Shown one piece after another: positions 26,586 through 36,219 of a DNA stretch of 64,000 bases. A program made the position numbers and the translations under genes. The notes under the pieces were generated by a model that was given only the letters and a program-made list of their open reading frames with translations, was not told the origin of the DNA and searched no databases. Position 1 is the stretch's first letter. Every line of letters starts with the position of its first letter. This DNA is from Sabulicella glaciei (GTDB taxonomy: Bacteria > Pseudomonadota > Alphaproteobacteria > Acetobacterales > Acetobacteraceae), in the NCBI RefSeq assembly GCF_026183895.1, contig NZ_JAPFQI010000013.1, forward strand, positions 62,001 to 126,000, in the 5' to 3' direction.

Positions 26586-28199
26586 ATGCGCCTGCGCCAC
26601 GCGCTCCTCGCGGCCTTGCTGCCGGCGGCCTTGCTCGCCGCGCAGCCAGCCGCCGCCCAGGGTACCATCCGCATCGGCATGACGGCGGCGGACATCCCGC
26701 TGACGCATGGCCAGCCCGACCAGGGCTTCGAGGGCAACCGCTTCACCGGCATCCCGCTTTATGACGGGCTCACCGCGTGGGACCTGTCGAGCGCGGATCG
26801 CGCCTCCACCGTCATTCCTGGCTTGGCGACGGAATGGTCGGTGGACCCGAACGACCGCACGCGCTGGGTGTTCCGCCTGCGGCCGGGCGTGAAGTTCCAC
26901 GACGGCAGCGACTTCAACGCCGACGCGGTGGTGTGGAACGTTCGCAAGGTGCTGGACCGCGAGGCGCCGCATTTCGATCCGCGCCAGGTGGGCGTGACGG
27001 CCAGCCGCATGCCGACGCTGCGCCGCGCCGAGAAGATCGACGACATGACGGTCGCTCTCTTCACCAGCGAGCCGGACTCCCTCCTGCCCATTAACCTCAC
27101 CAACCTGTTCATGGCGAGCCCGGCGCACTGGGAGCGGCTGCGCGCGCAGCACCCGAATGCCGAGGCGACGTGGAACGCCTTCGCCGCCAATCCGTCCGGC
27201 ACCGGTCCCTTCCGCCTGACGCGCTTCGTCCCGCGCGAGCGGGCGGAGATGACGCGCTACGACAATTACTGGGGCGAGAAGGCGCGCGCCGAGCGCATCG
27301 TGCTGCTGCCGATCCCGGAGGCCAATGCGCGCACCGCCGCGCTGCTCTCCAACCAGGTGGACTGGATCGAGGCGCCAGCGCCCGACGCGGTGCAGCAGCT
27401 GCGTTCGCGCAACATGCAGATCGCCTCCAACCCGCAGCCGCATGTCTGGCCCTGGCAGCCCTGCTTCCTGGAGCATTCGCCGCTGCGCGACGTGCGCGTG
27501 CGGCGGGCCATCAACCTCGCCATCGATCGCGACGGGCTGCGACAGCTGCTGAGCGGCATGATGCAGCCCGCCGTCAGCACCTACCCGGCGGGGCATCCCT
27601 GGTACGGCAACCCGTCCTTCAACATCCGCACCGACAAGGCCGAGGCGCGGCGCCTGCTGGCCGAGGCGGGCTACACCCAGCAGCGGCCGCTGACGCTGCG
27701 GGTGCAGATCAGCGCTTCCGGCTCCGGCCAGATGCAGCCGCTGCCGATGAACGAGTTCCTGCAGCAGGACCTGCGGCAGGTGGGCGTGAACGTCGAGTTC
27801 GACGTGATCGAGTGGAACGCGCTGTTCACCAACTGGCGCAACGGCTGCGGCCACGCCTCGGCGCGCGGGGCGCATGCCATCAACGTGTCCTTCTCGGCCA
27901 TGGACCCGTTCTTCGCCCTGGTGCGCTTCTACGACAGCAAGATGGCCGCGCCGACCTCCAACAACTGGGGCATGTTCAACGACCCCCGTTTCGACCGGCT
28001 GGTGGCCGAGGCGCGCAACGCCTTCGAGCCGGCGGAGCGCGACGCCGCCCTGGCGCGGCTGCACGCGGCCGGCGTGGACGAGGCGCTGTTCATCTGGATC
28101 GCGCATGACGTGGGGCCCCGCGCCATGAGCCCGCGCGTGCGCGGCCACATCCAGCCGCGAAGCTGGTTCGTGGACCTGCGCCTGCCCTACATTCAGTGA
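26586..28199 (+). CDS. ABC transporter substrate-binding protein, family 5 (peptide/nickel type)
   Basis: A 537-residue periplasmic receptor with a Sec signal (cleavage after PAAAQ at about residue 25). It carries the SBP_bac_5 signature region, with WVFRLRPGVKFHDGSDFNADAVVWNV near residue 95-120, and the conserved SPLRDVRVRRAINLAIDRDGL near 300. Members bind di- and oligopeptides, opines, nickel or sugars. GGGAGA precedes the ATG. Two cognate permeases follow after a 171-bp gap filled with four stem-loops, but no ATPase gene follows them. Confidence 0.92.
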   Translation: MRLRHALLAALLPAALLAAQPAAAQGTIRIGMTAADIPLTHGQPDQGFEGNRFTGIPLYDGLTAWDLSSADRASTVIPGLATEWSVDPNDRTRWVFRLRPGVKFHDGSDFNADAVVWNVRKVLDREAPHFDPRQVGVTASRMPTLRRAEKIDDMTVALFTSEPDSLLPINLTNLFMASPAHWERLRAQHPNAEATWNAFAANPSGTGPFRLTRFVPRERAEMTRYDNYWGEKARAERIVLLPIPEANARTAALLSNQVDWIEAPAPDAVQQLRSRNMQIASNPQPHVWPWQPCFLEHSPLRDVRVRRAINLAIDRDGLRQLLSGMMQPAVSTYPAGHPWYGNPSFNIRTDKAEARRLLAEAGYTQQRPLTLRVQISASGSGQMQPLPMNEFLQQDLRQVGVNVEFDVIEWNALFTNWRNGCGHASARGAHAINVSFSAMDPFFALVRFYDSKMAAPTSNNWGMFNDPRFDRLVAEARNAFEPAERDAALARLHAAGVDEALFIWIAHDVGPRAMSPRVRGHIQPRSWFVDLRLPYIQ

Positions 28200-28200
28200 T

Positions 28201-28340
28201 CCCCGCGAATCCGCTTCGCCGTTTCGCGGGGTCCCCGTTCGGGCGCCAGTTCCTGGACGGTCCAGCATCCTCCCGCGGCAGAACCGCGGGAGGCCCCCGC
28301 AGGGGGCCAGTTTCGGAGGCTCGCCGGTCCTTCACCGGCG
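28201..28340 (+). repeat. Array of four perfect stem-loops between receptor and permease genes
   Basis: Four uninterrupted stems occur in a row: 28201-28231 (CCCCGCGAA/TTCGCGGGG), 28269-28293 (CCTCCCGCGG/CCGCGGGAGG), 28292-28308 (GGCCCCC/GGGGGCC) and 28322-28340 (CGCCGGT/ACCGGCG). The second and third share two bases. Such structures after a receptor gene commonly stabilise its mRNA or partly stop transcription, so that the receptor outnumbers the permeases. Confidence 0.7.
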
Positions 28341-28370
28341 GGCCAGGTATCAAGGCGGGGTGACCGGCTG

Positions 28371-29324
28371 ATGTTCCTTTATCTCGTGAAGCGGACGATC
28401 TACGCGATTCCCATCGCGCTCGCGGTGGGGTTCGTGTGCTTCATGCTGGTGCAGATCGCTCCCGGCGACCCGATCAACGCCATCGTGCCGCCCGACGCCT
28501 CGGAGGAGCTAGTCGAGCAGGTGCGGCGCGACTACGGGCTGGACAAGCCGTTGCCGGTGCAGTTCGGGCTGTGGCTTCTGAAGGTGGTGCAGGGCGATCT
28601 CGGCCGTTCGCTCGCCACCGGGCGGCCGGTCTGGGCCGATCTTTCCTCCGCCATCGGCAACACGTTGACGCTGGCCGTCGCGGCCTCCCTGATCGGCTTC
28701 GTGCTGGGCTGCGTGCTGGGCGGGCTGGCGGGGACCTTCCGCGGCTCGGTCCTCGACCGCGTGGCGGTGACGACGGCGGTGGCCGGCGTGTCCGTGCCGC
28801 ATTACTGGCTCGGCATGGTGCTGGTGGTGATCTTCTCCGTCCAGCTCAACTGGCTGCCCGCCATGGGCGCGGGGCCGGGCGGCTCCTCCGACTGGGTCTG
28901 GGATTGGGAGCACCTGCAGCACCTCGTCCTGCCGGCCGTGACACTTTCCGTCATCCCCATGGGCATCGTCACCCGCACCGTGCGCGGCATCGTGGCGGAG
29001 ATCATGAACCAGGAATTCGTCACCGCCCTGCGCGGCAAGGGGCTGACGCGCATGGCGATCTTTCTCCATGTCGTGAAGAACGCCGCGCCCAACGCCCTCG
29101 CGGTGATGGGGCTCCAGCTCGGCTACCTGATGGGCGGGTCCATCCTGGTGGAGACGGTGTTCTCCTGGCCCGGCACCGGCCTCCTGCTCAACAGCGCCAT
29201 CTTTCAGCGCGACCTGCCGGTTCTCCAGGGCACGATCCTGGTGCTGGCCATGTTCTTCGTGGCGCTGAACCTTTGCGTGGACCTCATCCAGACCGCCCTC
29301 GACCCCAGGATCAAGCGCGCATGA
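28371..29324 (+). CDS. ABC transporter permease, DppB type
   Basis: A 317-residue inner-membrane subunit with six membrane segments. The start MFLYLVKRTIYAIPIALAVG and the N-terminal domain with DPINAIVPPDASEELVEQVR are typical of DppB/GsiC permeases. The EAA loop that docks the ATPase is visible (TALRGKGLTRMAIFLHVVKN, about 222-241). The stop overlaps the start of the next permease as ATGA. Confidence 0.93.
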   Translation: MFLYLVKRTIYAIPIALAVGFVCFMLVQIAPGDPINAIVPPDASEELVEQVRRDYGLDKPLPVQFGLWLLKVVQGDLGRSLATGRPVWADLSSAIGNTLTLAVAASLIGFVLGCVLGGLAGTFRGSVLDRVAVTTAVAGVSVPHYWLGMVLVVIFSVQLNWLPAMGAGPGGSSDWVWDWEHLQHLVLPAVTLSVIPMGIVTRTVRGIVAEIMNQEFVTALRGKGLTRMAIFLHVVKNAAPNALAVMGLQLGYLMGGSILVETVFSWPGTGLLLNSAIFQRDLPVLQGTILVLAMFFVALNLCVDLIQTALDPRIKRA

Positions 29325-30223
29325 GCACCACCACCGCCGCCGCTGCCGAGCTTGCCGTCCAGGCGAAGGAAGCCGCGCTCCGCTCCGAGGGCTACTGGGC
29401 CGGGGTGTGGAAGCGGCTGCGCCGCGACCCGGTGACCATCGCCTGCGCCTCCGTCCTCCTCCTCATGCTGCTGGTGATCGTCTTCGCGCCCCTGGTCGCG
29501 CCGCACGACCCCTACCAGGGCAGCATGATCCGAAGGTTGCGACCCATCGGCACCGACAACCACCTCCTCGGTACGGACGAGCTGGGGCGCGACATGCTGA
29601 CGCGCCTGATCTTCGGCGGGCGGCTGTCCTGGTTCATGGGCATTGTGCCCGTCTTCCTCGCCTTCCTGATCGGCACGACGCTGGGCGTGCTGGCGGGCTT
29701 CGCGGGCGGGCGGGTGAACATGCTGATCATGCGCGTCACCGACGTGTTCTACGCCTTCCCTTCCGTGCTGCTGGCCGTCGCCATCTCCGGCGCGCTGGGG
29801 GCGGGGATCGTGAACGCCATCCTGGCGCTGACCCTGGTCTTCGTGCCGCAGATCATCCGCGTGGCGGAAAGCGTGACCACGGGCGTGCGCAACCTGGACT
29901 TCGTGGAGGCGGCGCGCGCCTCCGGCGCCTCGGCCTTCACCATCGTGCGGGTGCACGTGCTGGGCAACGTGCTGGGGCCGATCTTCGTCTACGCCACCAG
30001 CCTGATCAGCGTGTGCATGATCCTCGCCTCCGGCCTGTCCTTCCTGGGCCTCGGCACGCGCCCGCCGGAGCCGGAATGGGGGCTGATGCTGAACACGCTG
30101 CGCACCGCCATCTACGTGCAGCCCTGGGTGGCGGTGCTGCCCGGCGCCTGCATCTTCGTCACCTCCATCTGCTTCAACCTCGTCTCCGACGGGCTGCGGC
30201 AGGCGATGGACGTGAAGGGCTGA
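29321..30223 (+). CDS. ABC transporter permease, DppC type
   Basis: A 300-residue partner permease. The N-terminal OppC domain (KRLRRDPVTIACASVLLLML), the LLGTDELGRDMLTRLIFGGR signature and the EAA loop FVEAARASGASAFTIVRVHV identify the DppC/GsiD type. It is coupled to the preceding permease through a 4-bp overlap. No ATP-binding subunit follows; a GC-rich hairpin at 30259-30277 and a SYLF gene come next, so the pair must use ATPases encoded elsewhere. Confidence 0.93.
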   Translation: MSTTTAAAAELAVQAKEAALRSEGYWAGVWKRLRRDPVTIACASVLLLMLLVIVFAPLVAPHDPYQGSMIRRLRPIGTDNHLLGTDELGRDMLTRLIFGGRLSWFMGIVPVFLAFLIGTTLGVLAGFAGGRVNMLIMRVTDVFYAFPSVLLAVAISGALGAGIVNAILALTLVFVPQIIRVAESVTTGVRNLDFVEAARASGASAFTIVRVHVLGNVLGPIFVYATSLISVCMILASGLSFLGLGTRPPEPEWGLMLNTLRTAIYVQPWVAVLPGACIFVTSICFNLVSDGLRQAMDVKG

Positions 30224-30258
30224 CGCAGCCAGCCTTTCACGTTCAGGCGGGGGCAAGG

Positions 30259-30277
30259 GGGCGCGCCCTGCGCGCCC
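30259..30277 (+). terminator. GC-rich hairpin after the permease pair
   Basis: GGGCGCGC-CCT-GCGCGCCC is a perfect 8-bp stem with a 3-nt loop, 36 bp after the dppC-type stop. There is no U-run. Position and stability suit a transcription end. Confidence 0.5.
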
Positions 30278-30346
30278 ATCCGCCTCAAGATCCCAAGTAA
30301 CCAATGGCGCCCCCACGCGTTGCCCTGGGAAACACCCGGGACTGCC

Positions 30347-30850
30347 ATGTCACCCTTGCCCCGCCGCGCCCTTCCGGTGCTGCTTTCCGCCCTGTGCCTC
30401 GCCCCTGTCGCCGCCCGCGCCACCTCGGACGGGGAGGCCTGGGTGCTGCTCGACCGCCTGCGCGAGGGGCCGGCCTCCGGGCTGGCGCGTGAAGCGCATG
30501 CGGCCCTGCTCTTCCCCCGCATCACCCGGCGCGGCTTCACCGTCCCCGGCCAGCATGCGGAGGGGACCGGCATCGGCCCCCAGGGTCCGCTGGGGCGCTT
30601 CGGCCTCGCCGCGCCCCCCTTCGCCGTGCTGGGCGAGGAAGACAGCGCGGCGCTGGCGGTGCTGTTCATGACGGAAGGGGCGCTGCGGCCCCTGCTCCAT
30701 GCCGGGCTGTGGCATTTCGGCGCGCCCACCGCCGGTCCCGTGCTGGCGCTGCGGATGACGGAGCGCGACGTCGCCCCGCTTCCGACGCCGGAGGGTGCGC
30801 GGCTGTTCCGCCTTTCCCATCCCCGCGCGGACGCCATCTCCGCCATCTGA
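30347..30850 (+). CDS. Divergent SYLF (YSC84-like) domain protein
   Basis: A 167-residue protein with a probable signal peptide (residues 1-22, ending ARA). Segments such as ALLFPRITRRGFTV, FAVLGEEDSAALAVLFMTE and ALRPLLHAGLWHFG line up with the neighbouring SYLF protein (ALVFPRIIQGGFIV, FGLLAGAQSAGLAMFFMTE, ALQALMAADGWEIG), showing a tandem duplication. Several glycines that are conserved in the neighbour are lost, and the C-terminus is shorter. SYLF proteins bind phosphoinositides in eukaryotes; bacterial roles are unclear. The start is ATG 30347. Confidence 0.72.
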   Translation: MSPLPRRALPVLLSALCLAPVAARATSDGEAWVLLDRLREGPASGLAREAHAALLFPRITRRGFTVPGQHAEGTGIGPQGPLGRFGLAAPPFAVLGEEDSAALAVLFMTEGALRPLLHAGLWHFGAPTAGPVLALRMTERDVAPLPTPEGARLFRLSHPRADAISAI

Positions 30851-30939
30851 GCCACGCAGGCGGAACGCTTCGGCGCGCCGGTCAACCTCCCGCACGGGAT
30901 GGCGTTGCCAGCGCATCCCGATGCCTCGGAGGCTCCGCC

Positions 30940-31509
30940 ATGCCCTGCTTCACTCGCCGCAGCCTCGCGGCGCTGTTTCCCGCCGCCGCGCTGACCGGCG
31001 CGGCCCTCGCCCGTCCCGCCCAGGCCCAGGGCTCCTCCCGCGCCGAGATCGACGCCGAGGTGCAGGCCGCACTTCAGCGCCTGCGCGGCATGGAGAACGC
31101 GGCACCGCTTTTCCGCCAGGCGCGGGCGGTGCTGGTCTTCCCGCGCATCATCCAGGGCGGCTTCATCGTCGGTGGCCAGTATGGCGAAGGCGCCGCGCTC
31201 CAGAACGGCCGCACGGTGGGCTACTACAACATCGCCGGCGCGTCCTTCGGGCTGCTGGCCGGCGCGCAGTCCGCGGGCCTCGCCATGTTCTTCATGACCG
31301 AAGATGCGCTCCAGGCGCTGATGGCGGCCGATGGGTGGGAGATCGGCACCGGCCCCTCCGTCGTGGTGCTCGATCGCGGCGTGCAGGCCAACGTCACCGC
31401 CACCACCCTGGCGGAGCCGGTCTACGCCATCACCTTCAACCAGCAGGGGCTGATGGCGGCGCTGGCGATCAACGGCACCAAGATCAGCCGGATCGACCCC
31501 CGGGGCTGA
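30940..31509 (+). CDS. YSC84-related (SYLF) lipid-binding family protein
   Basis: A 189-residue secreted protein with a signal peptide cleaved near residue 30 (RPAQAQG). The SYLF domain is complete: ARAVLVFPRIIQGGFIVGGQYGEG, GYYNIAGASFGLLAGAQSAG, MFFMTEDALQAL and a C-terminal AEPVYAITFNQQGLMAALAINGTKISRI. Bacterial members are periplasmic or outer-membrane associated, with unproven lipid binding. It follows a diverged paralogue by 89 bp. Confidence 0.88.
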   Translation: MPCFTRRSLAALFPAAALTGAALARPAQAQGSSRAEIDAEVQAALQRLRGMENAAPLFRQARAVLVFPRIIQGGFIVGGQYGEGAALQNGRTVGYYNIAGASFGLLAGAQSAGLAMFFMTEDALQALMAADGWEIGTGPSVVVLDRGVQANVTATTLAEPVYAITFNQQGLMAALAINGTKISRIDPRG

Positions 31510-31525
31510 CGCTTCTCGCGCCGCG

Positions 31526-32164
31526 TCAATGCAGGCGCGGCGCGACCCAGCGCCGGAAGCCCGGCCTTTCGCCGAGCCGCGCGTACCACTCCTCCAGCGC
31601 GGGGAAGCGCGGCATGTCCGGCACCCGCACCTCCTCGCCGAACCAGCGCCGGGCGAAGCTGCCCAGCGCGATGTCGGCGAGGGTGAAGCGGTCGCCCTCG
31701 ATGAAGCGCCGCCCTTCGGCGAGGCGCCGGTCCAGGATCGACCAGCACACGGCGCTGTCCTCCACTGCCTTCTGGACCAGCGCCATGTCGCGCTTGTCCT
31801 CCGGCGTGCGCACCATGCCCCAGAACAGGTTGCGCTCGGCGGGGGAGAGGGTGGAAAGCTGCCAGTCCAGCCAGCGATCCACCCCCGCGCGGCGGCCCGG
31901 CTCGGCCGGGTAGAGGCCGCGCGCGTCGCCGCCTTCCAGCAGGCAGAGGTAGCGGCAGATCGTGTTGCTTTCCCAAAGCTCGACATCGCCGTGGCGCAGC
32001 GAGGGGATGCGGCCATTGGGATTCAGCGCGCGATACTCCGGCGTGTCCACCAGGCCGAAGGCCATGCCGGCATCCACGCGCTCATAGGGCATGTCCAGCT
32101 CGTTGAAGGTCCAGAGCGCCTTGATGACGTTGATGCTGTTGGCGCGGCCGTAGAGGGTGATCAT
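31526..32164 (-). CDS. Glutathione S-transferase family protein
   Basis: A 212-residue cytosolic GST. The N-terminal thioredoxin-like domain begins MITLYGRANSINVIKALWTF and has the cis-Pro and the glutathione gamma-glutamyl contact ESNTICRYL (about 64-72). The all-helical C-terminal domain has FTLADIALGSFARRWF. The substrate is not predictable. Its ATG overlaps the stop of the upstream regulator gene (ATGA), so it is co-expressed with that regulator. Confidence 0.92.
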   Translation of the reverse strand: MITLYGRANSINVIKALWTFNELDMPYERVDAGMAFGLVDTPEYRALNPNGRIPSLRHGDVELWESNTICRYLCLLEGGDARGLYPAEPGRRAGVDRWLDWQLSTLSPAERNLFWGMVRTPEDKRDMALVQKAVEDSAVCWSILDRRLAEGRRFIEGDRFTLADIALGSFARRWFGEEVRVPDMPRFPALEEWYARLGERPGFRRWVAPRLH

Positions 32165-33561
32165 CGCGTTTCCCGCTTCTCGAAGCGCCAGGGTGCCGCG
32201 CTGTCCTCGTTGGCGTCCAGACGCAGCCGGTGCTCCAGCGGCGGAAAGGCGCGGGAGCGGCAATCGGGCCGCTCGCACAGGCGACAGGAAAGGCCGATGC
32301 CGACCTTCGCAGCCTGGAGGTCCAGCCCGTCGCCATAGGCCACCTCCGCCGCGCGGCCGAGGTCGCAGCCCATGGCGACGACCTGCATCGGCGCCGGCTC
32401 GCCCCAGCGCGGCGCGACGCCGTGCATGGCGCGGGCGAAGCACAGGAAGGCGGCGCCATCCTCCAGCTCCGCCACCTGCACCCGCACCTGCCCCGGCGAG
32501 GCGAAGGCGTGGTGCACCACCCATTTCGGGCAGTTGCCGCCGAAGCGCGCGAAGGGGAAGCCGGCGGCGGAAAAGCGCTTGGTCACGTTGCCCGCGGGGT
32601 CGAGGCGCAGGAAGAAGAAGGGCACGCCGCGCGCCCCGTCGCGCTGCAGCGTCGCCATGCGATGCGCCGCCTGCTCGAAGGACACGCCAAAACGCGCGGC
32701 CAGCGCGTCCACGTCGTGCCGCAGCATCCGCGCGGCATGCAGGAAGGGCGCATAGGGCATGAGCAGCGCCGCGGCGGCGTAGTTCAGCAGGCCGATGCGG
32801 ATCAGCGACGCCGCCTCCGCTGTGCTCGGCTCGGCGCCCGTCATCGCGGCCTCCACCGCCTCGCGCGCCTCCAGCAGCATCAGCTGGAAGGCGAGGCGGA
32901 AGCCGCGCCCCTCGCGCGGCAGGGATTCGCTCAGCGTCAGGCGGCGCGTCGCGGGGTCGAAGCGGCGATCGGCCTCGGGCATGGGCGCCACCTCGACGCG
33001 CACGCCATGGGTGCGGCGCAGGCGCTCGGCGATGGCGTGGTTCATCTCTGCGGGGGCAGCGCCCATCTCGCGCCCCATCGCCTCGGCGGCTTCCTCCAGA
33101 GCGGGGAAGTGGTTGTTGCGCTCGCCGAAGAAGTCGCGCGCCTCCTCCGTCGGCAGGAGAAGGCGGCGGCCGGAGGGGAGCGCGATGCCGCTCGCATCCT
33201 CGCGCGCCACGCGCCAGGCGCGATACAGCGCCAGCACCCCCCGCGCGGCGTTGGGCGCGGCGGCGGCCATGGCACGGATCTCCTCCTCCGGCAGCGCCTC
33301 GATGCCCAGCAGCGGGTCGGACAGCACCTCGCGCAGCCCGGCCTCGATCTGCCGCTCCGCCTGGCCCGACAGCGCGGCGAGATCCACGCCCAGCGCCTCG
33401 GTCAGCTTGAACAGGACGGAGGCGGTGACGCCGCGCTGATCGTGCTCGATCAGGTTCAGGTAGGAGGCGGAGATGCCGAGCCGCACGGCCAGGGCCTGCT
33501 GCGTCAGCCCGCGATCGCCGCGCAGGCGGCGGATGGTGCGGCCGATCAGGGGTTTCGCCAT
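32161..33561 (-). CDS. XRE family regulator of the RamB/ScfR/PccR type
   Basis: A 466-residue regulator with an N-terminal XRE helix-turn-helix (about 8-62, LTQQALAVRLGISASYLNLIEHDQRGV), a central degenerate IrrE/ImmA-like region with NHAIAERLRRTHGVRVE (the HExxH protease motif is not present) and a C-terminal short-chain acyl-CoA-sensing domain (DUF2083) containing FFFLRLDPAGNVTKRFS and the cysteine pattern SCRLCERPDCRSRAFPP. Relatives (RamB, PccR, ScfR) control acetate, propionate and glyoxylate-cycle genes. It is divergent from aceA and so is its likely regulator. Confidence 0.9.
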   Translation of the reverse strand: MAKPLIGRTIRRLRGDRGLTQQALAVRLGISASYLNLIEHDQRGVTASVLFKLTEALGVDLAALSGQAERQIEAGLREVLSDPLLGIEALPEEEIRAMAAAAPNAARGVLALYRAWRVAREDASGIALPSGRRLLLPTEEARDFFGERNNHFPALEEAAEAMGREMGAAPAEMNHAIAERLRRTHGVRVEVAPMPEADRRFDPATRRLTLSESLPREGRGFRLAFQLMLLEAREAVEAAMTGAEPSTAEAASLIRIGLLNYAAAALLMPYAPFLHAARMLRHDVDALAARFGVSFEQAAHRMATLQRDGARGVPFFFLRLDPAGNVTKRFSAAGFPFARFGGNCPKWVVHHAFASPGQVRVQVAELEDGAAFLCFARAMHGVAPRWGEPAPMQVVAMGCDLGRAAEVAYGDGLDLQAAKVGIGLSCRLCERPDCRSRAFPPLEHRLRLDANEDSAAPWRFEKRETR

Positions 33562-33717
33562 GGCATCTCCGATTTACAAGCTTCACGGATTTTCGGACCG
33601 CGCCGTCAAGCCATTCACAGTCTTGCGCCGCACCATCGACAATGAGGGGCGCTTTTCTGCGTTGCAATGTCAATTCTTCACTCAGCCGGACCGACCGGCA
33701 CCTTCACGGAGACGGAC

Positions 33718-35049
<1,332 letters not shown>

Positions 35050-35101
35050 CCCGATCAACAGGGGCCGGGCAGTCCGGCCCCACCAACCGGAGAACACGAC
35101 C

Positions 35102-35293
35102 ATGAACCACGACGATCACGACGACGGCCTGGTGCATCCGCATGGCTGGGCGCGCGAGGCTGCCTCCCCCGCCGCGTCGCGCGCGCAGATCGCCGCCGCG
35201 ATGAACGCGCACCCCGCTCAGATGGAGCACGACGAAGGGCTGGTCCACTCCCACGGCTGGGCCTGCTCGGAGCGGGGCCGGATGGCGGGCTGA
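35102..35293 (+). CDS. Small His/Asp-rich protein with duplicated GLVH-x-HGWA motif
   Basis: A 63-residue protein of unknown function, 52 bp downstream of aceA and probably co-transcribed. It holds two copies of one motif: HDDGLVHPHGWA (residues 6-17) and HDEGLVHSHGWA (43-54), separated by an Ala-rich helix-prone spacer. Each copy has three histidines and two acidic residues, a pattern that could bind a metal. A GGAG lies about 9 bases before the ATG. No known family was recognised. Confidence 0.7.
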   Translation: MNHDDHDDGLVHPHGWAREAASPAASRAQIAAAMNAHPAQMEHDEGLVHSHGWACSERGRMAG

Positions 35294-35301
35294 CGCGCCC
35301 C

Positions 35302-36219
35302 TCAGCCTTCCTCGAGACCCGCATCGTAGAGCGCCCCGGCCAGCTCCAGCAGCCGGGGCGCATCGTGCAGCTGGTCCAGCCAACGGCGCGGAATTCCCGA
35401 AAGCCCCCAAAGCGCGCCGGCCAGCTGGCCGGTCACGGCGCCCACCGTGTCCGCGTCGTCGCCCAGGTTCACGGCGCGCAGCACCGCCTCCTCGAAATCC
35501 GCCGCGCCGTCCAGCGACCAGAGCGCCGCCTCCAGCGTGTGCACCACGTAGCCGGAGGAGGAGATGGATTGCTCCGGCTGCCCGCGCCACTTGCCGGCGG
35601 CGATGGCGCGGATGCGCGGGGGCAGGCCCTTGCGCGGGCGCGGCGCCAGCGCATCCGCCCGCCCGGCTATGAGGTCGCACAGCAATTCGCAGAGCAGGAT
35701 GCAGGCCGCGAGGGTGACGGGCGTGGCGTGGGTGACGCGCGACTGTCGCTCGGCCACCAGTTCCGCCCGGCCCGAGTCGCGCCAGAAGCGCAGCGCCACG
35801 GGGGCGAGGCGCATGATGGAACCATTGCCCGCCGCATCGGGCGAAGGGTCGCCGGCGAACGGATTGCCGCTGCGCTCGAACCGCGCCAGCGCGGCGCGGG
35901 TGGCGTTGCCGATGTCGAAGCAGGTGCCGGTGGCGCTGTTCTCGCCCTCGCGCCACCAGCGGCAGAAGCGCTCCATCAGGTCGCGCTCGTCCAGGCGTGG
36001 GTGAGCCAGCAGGCTTTCGGCGAGGCAGATCGCCATGCTGGTGTCGTCGGTCCACTGGCCCGGCTCAAGGCGGAACGGGCCGCCGCCGGTCATCTCCGCC
36101 ACCGGGGCGAAGGTGCCCCGCGCACGGAACTCGACCGTGGTGCCGAGGGCATCACCGACCGCGAGGCCGAGGAAGCAGCCAAGGGCCCGGTCGCGGGCGG
36201 GGTCGTCATGCGTGCTCAT
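35302..36219 (-). CDS. ADP-ribosylglycohydrolase family protein
   Basis: A 305-residue all-helical DraG-type hydrolase that removes ADP-ribose from proteins or related conjugates using two Mg ions. Metal ligands are visible in GQWTDDTSMAI (about 54-64) and VNLGDDADTVGAVTGQLAGA (about 247-266), and the GNGSIMRLAPVAL stretch is typical. No dinitrogenase or DraT gene is near, so the target is unknown. The start overlaps a 28-codon ORF as ATGA, suggesting translational coupling. Confidence 0.9.
   Translation of the reverse strand: MSTHDDPARDRALGCFLGLAVGDALGTTVEFRARGTFAPVAEMTGGGPFRLEPGQWTDDTSMAICLAESLLAHPRLDERDLMERFCRWWREGENSATGTCFDIGNATRAALARFERSGNPFAGDPSPDAAGNGSIMRLAPVALRFWRDSGRAELVAERQSRVTHATPVTLAACILLCELLCDLIAGRADALAPRPRKGLPPRIRAIAAGKWRGQPEQSISSSGYVVHTLEAALWSLDGAADFEEAVLRAVNLGDDADTVGAVTGQLAGALWGLSGIPRRWLDQLHDAPRLLELAGALYDAGLEEG

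Noticed and set aside
32161-33561. Toxin-antitoxin or ImmA-type phage regulator
   Set aside because: The protein has the HTH but no HExxH metalloprotease motif, and carries the DUF2083-type C-terminal domain of metabolic regulators next to aceA.
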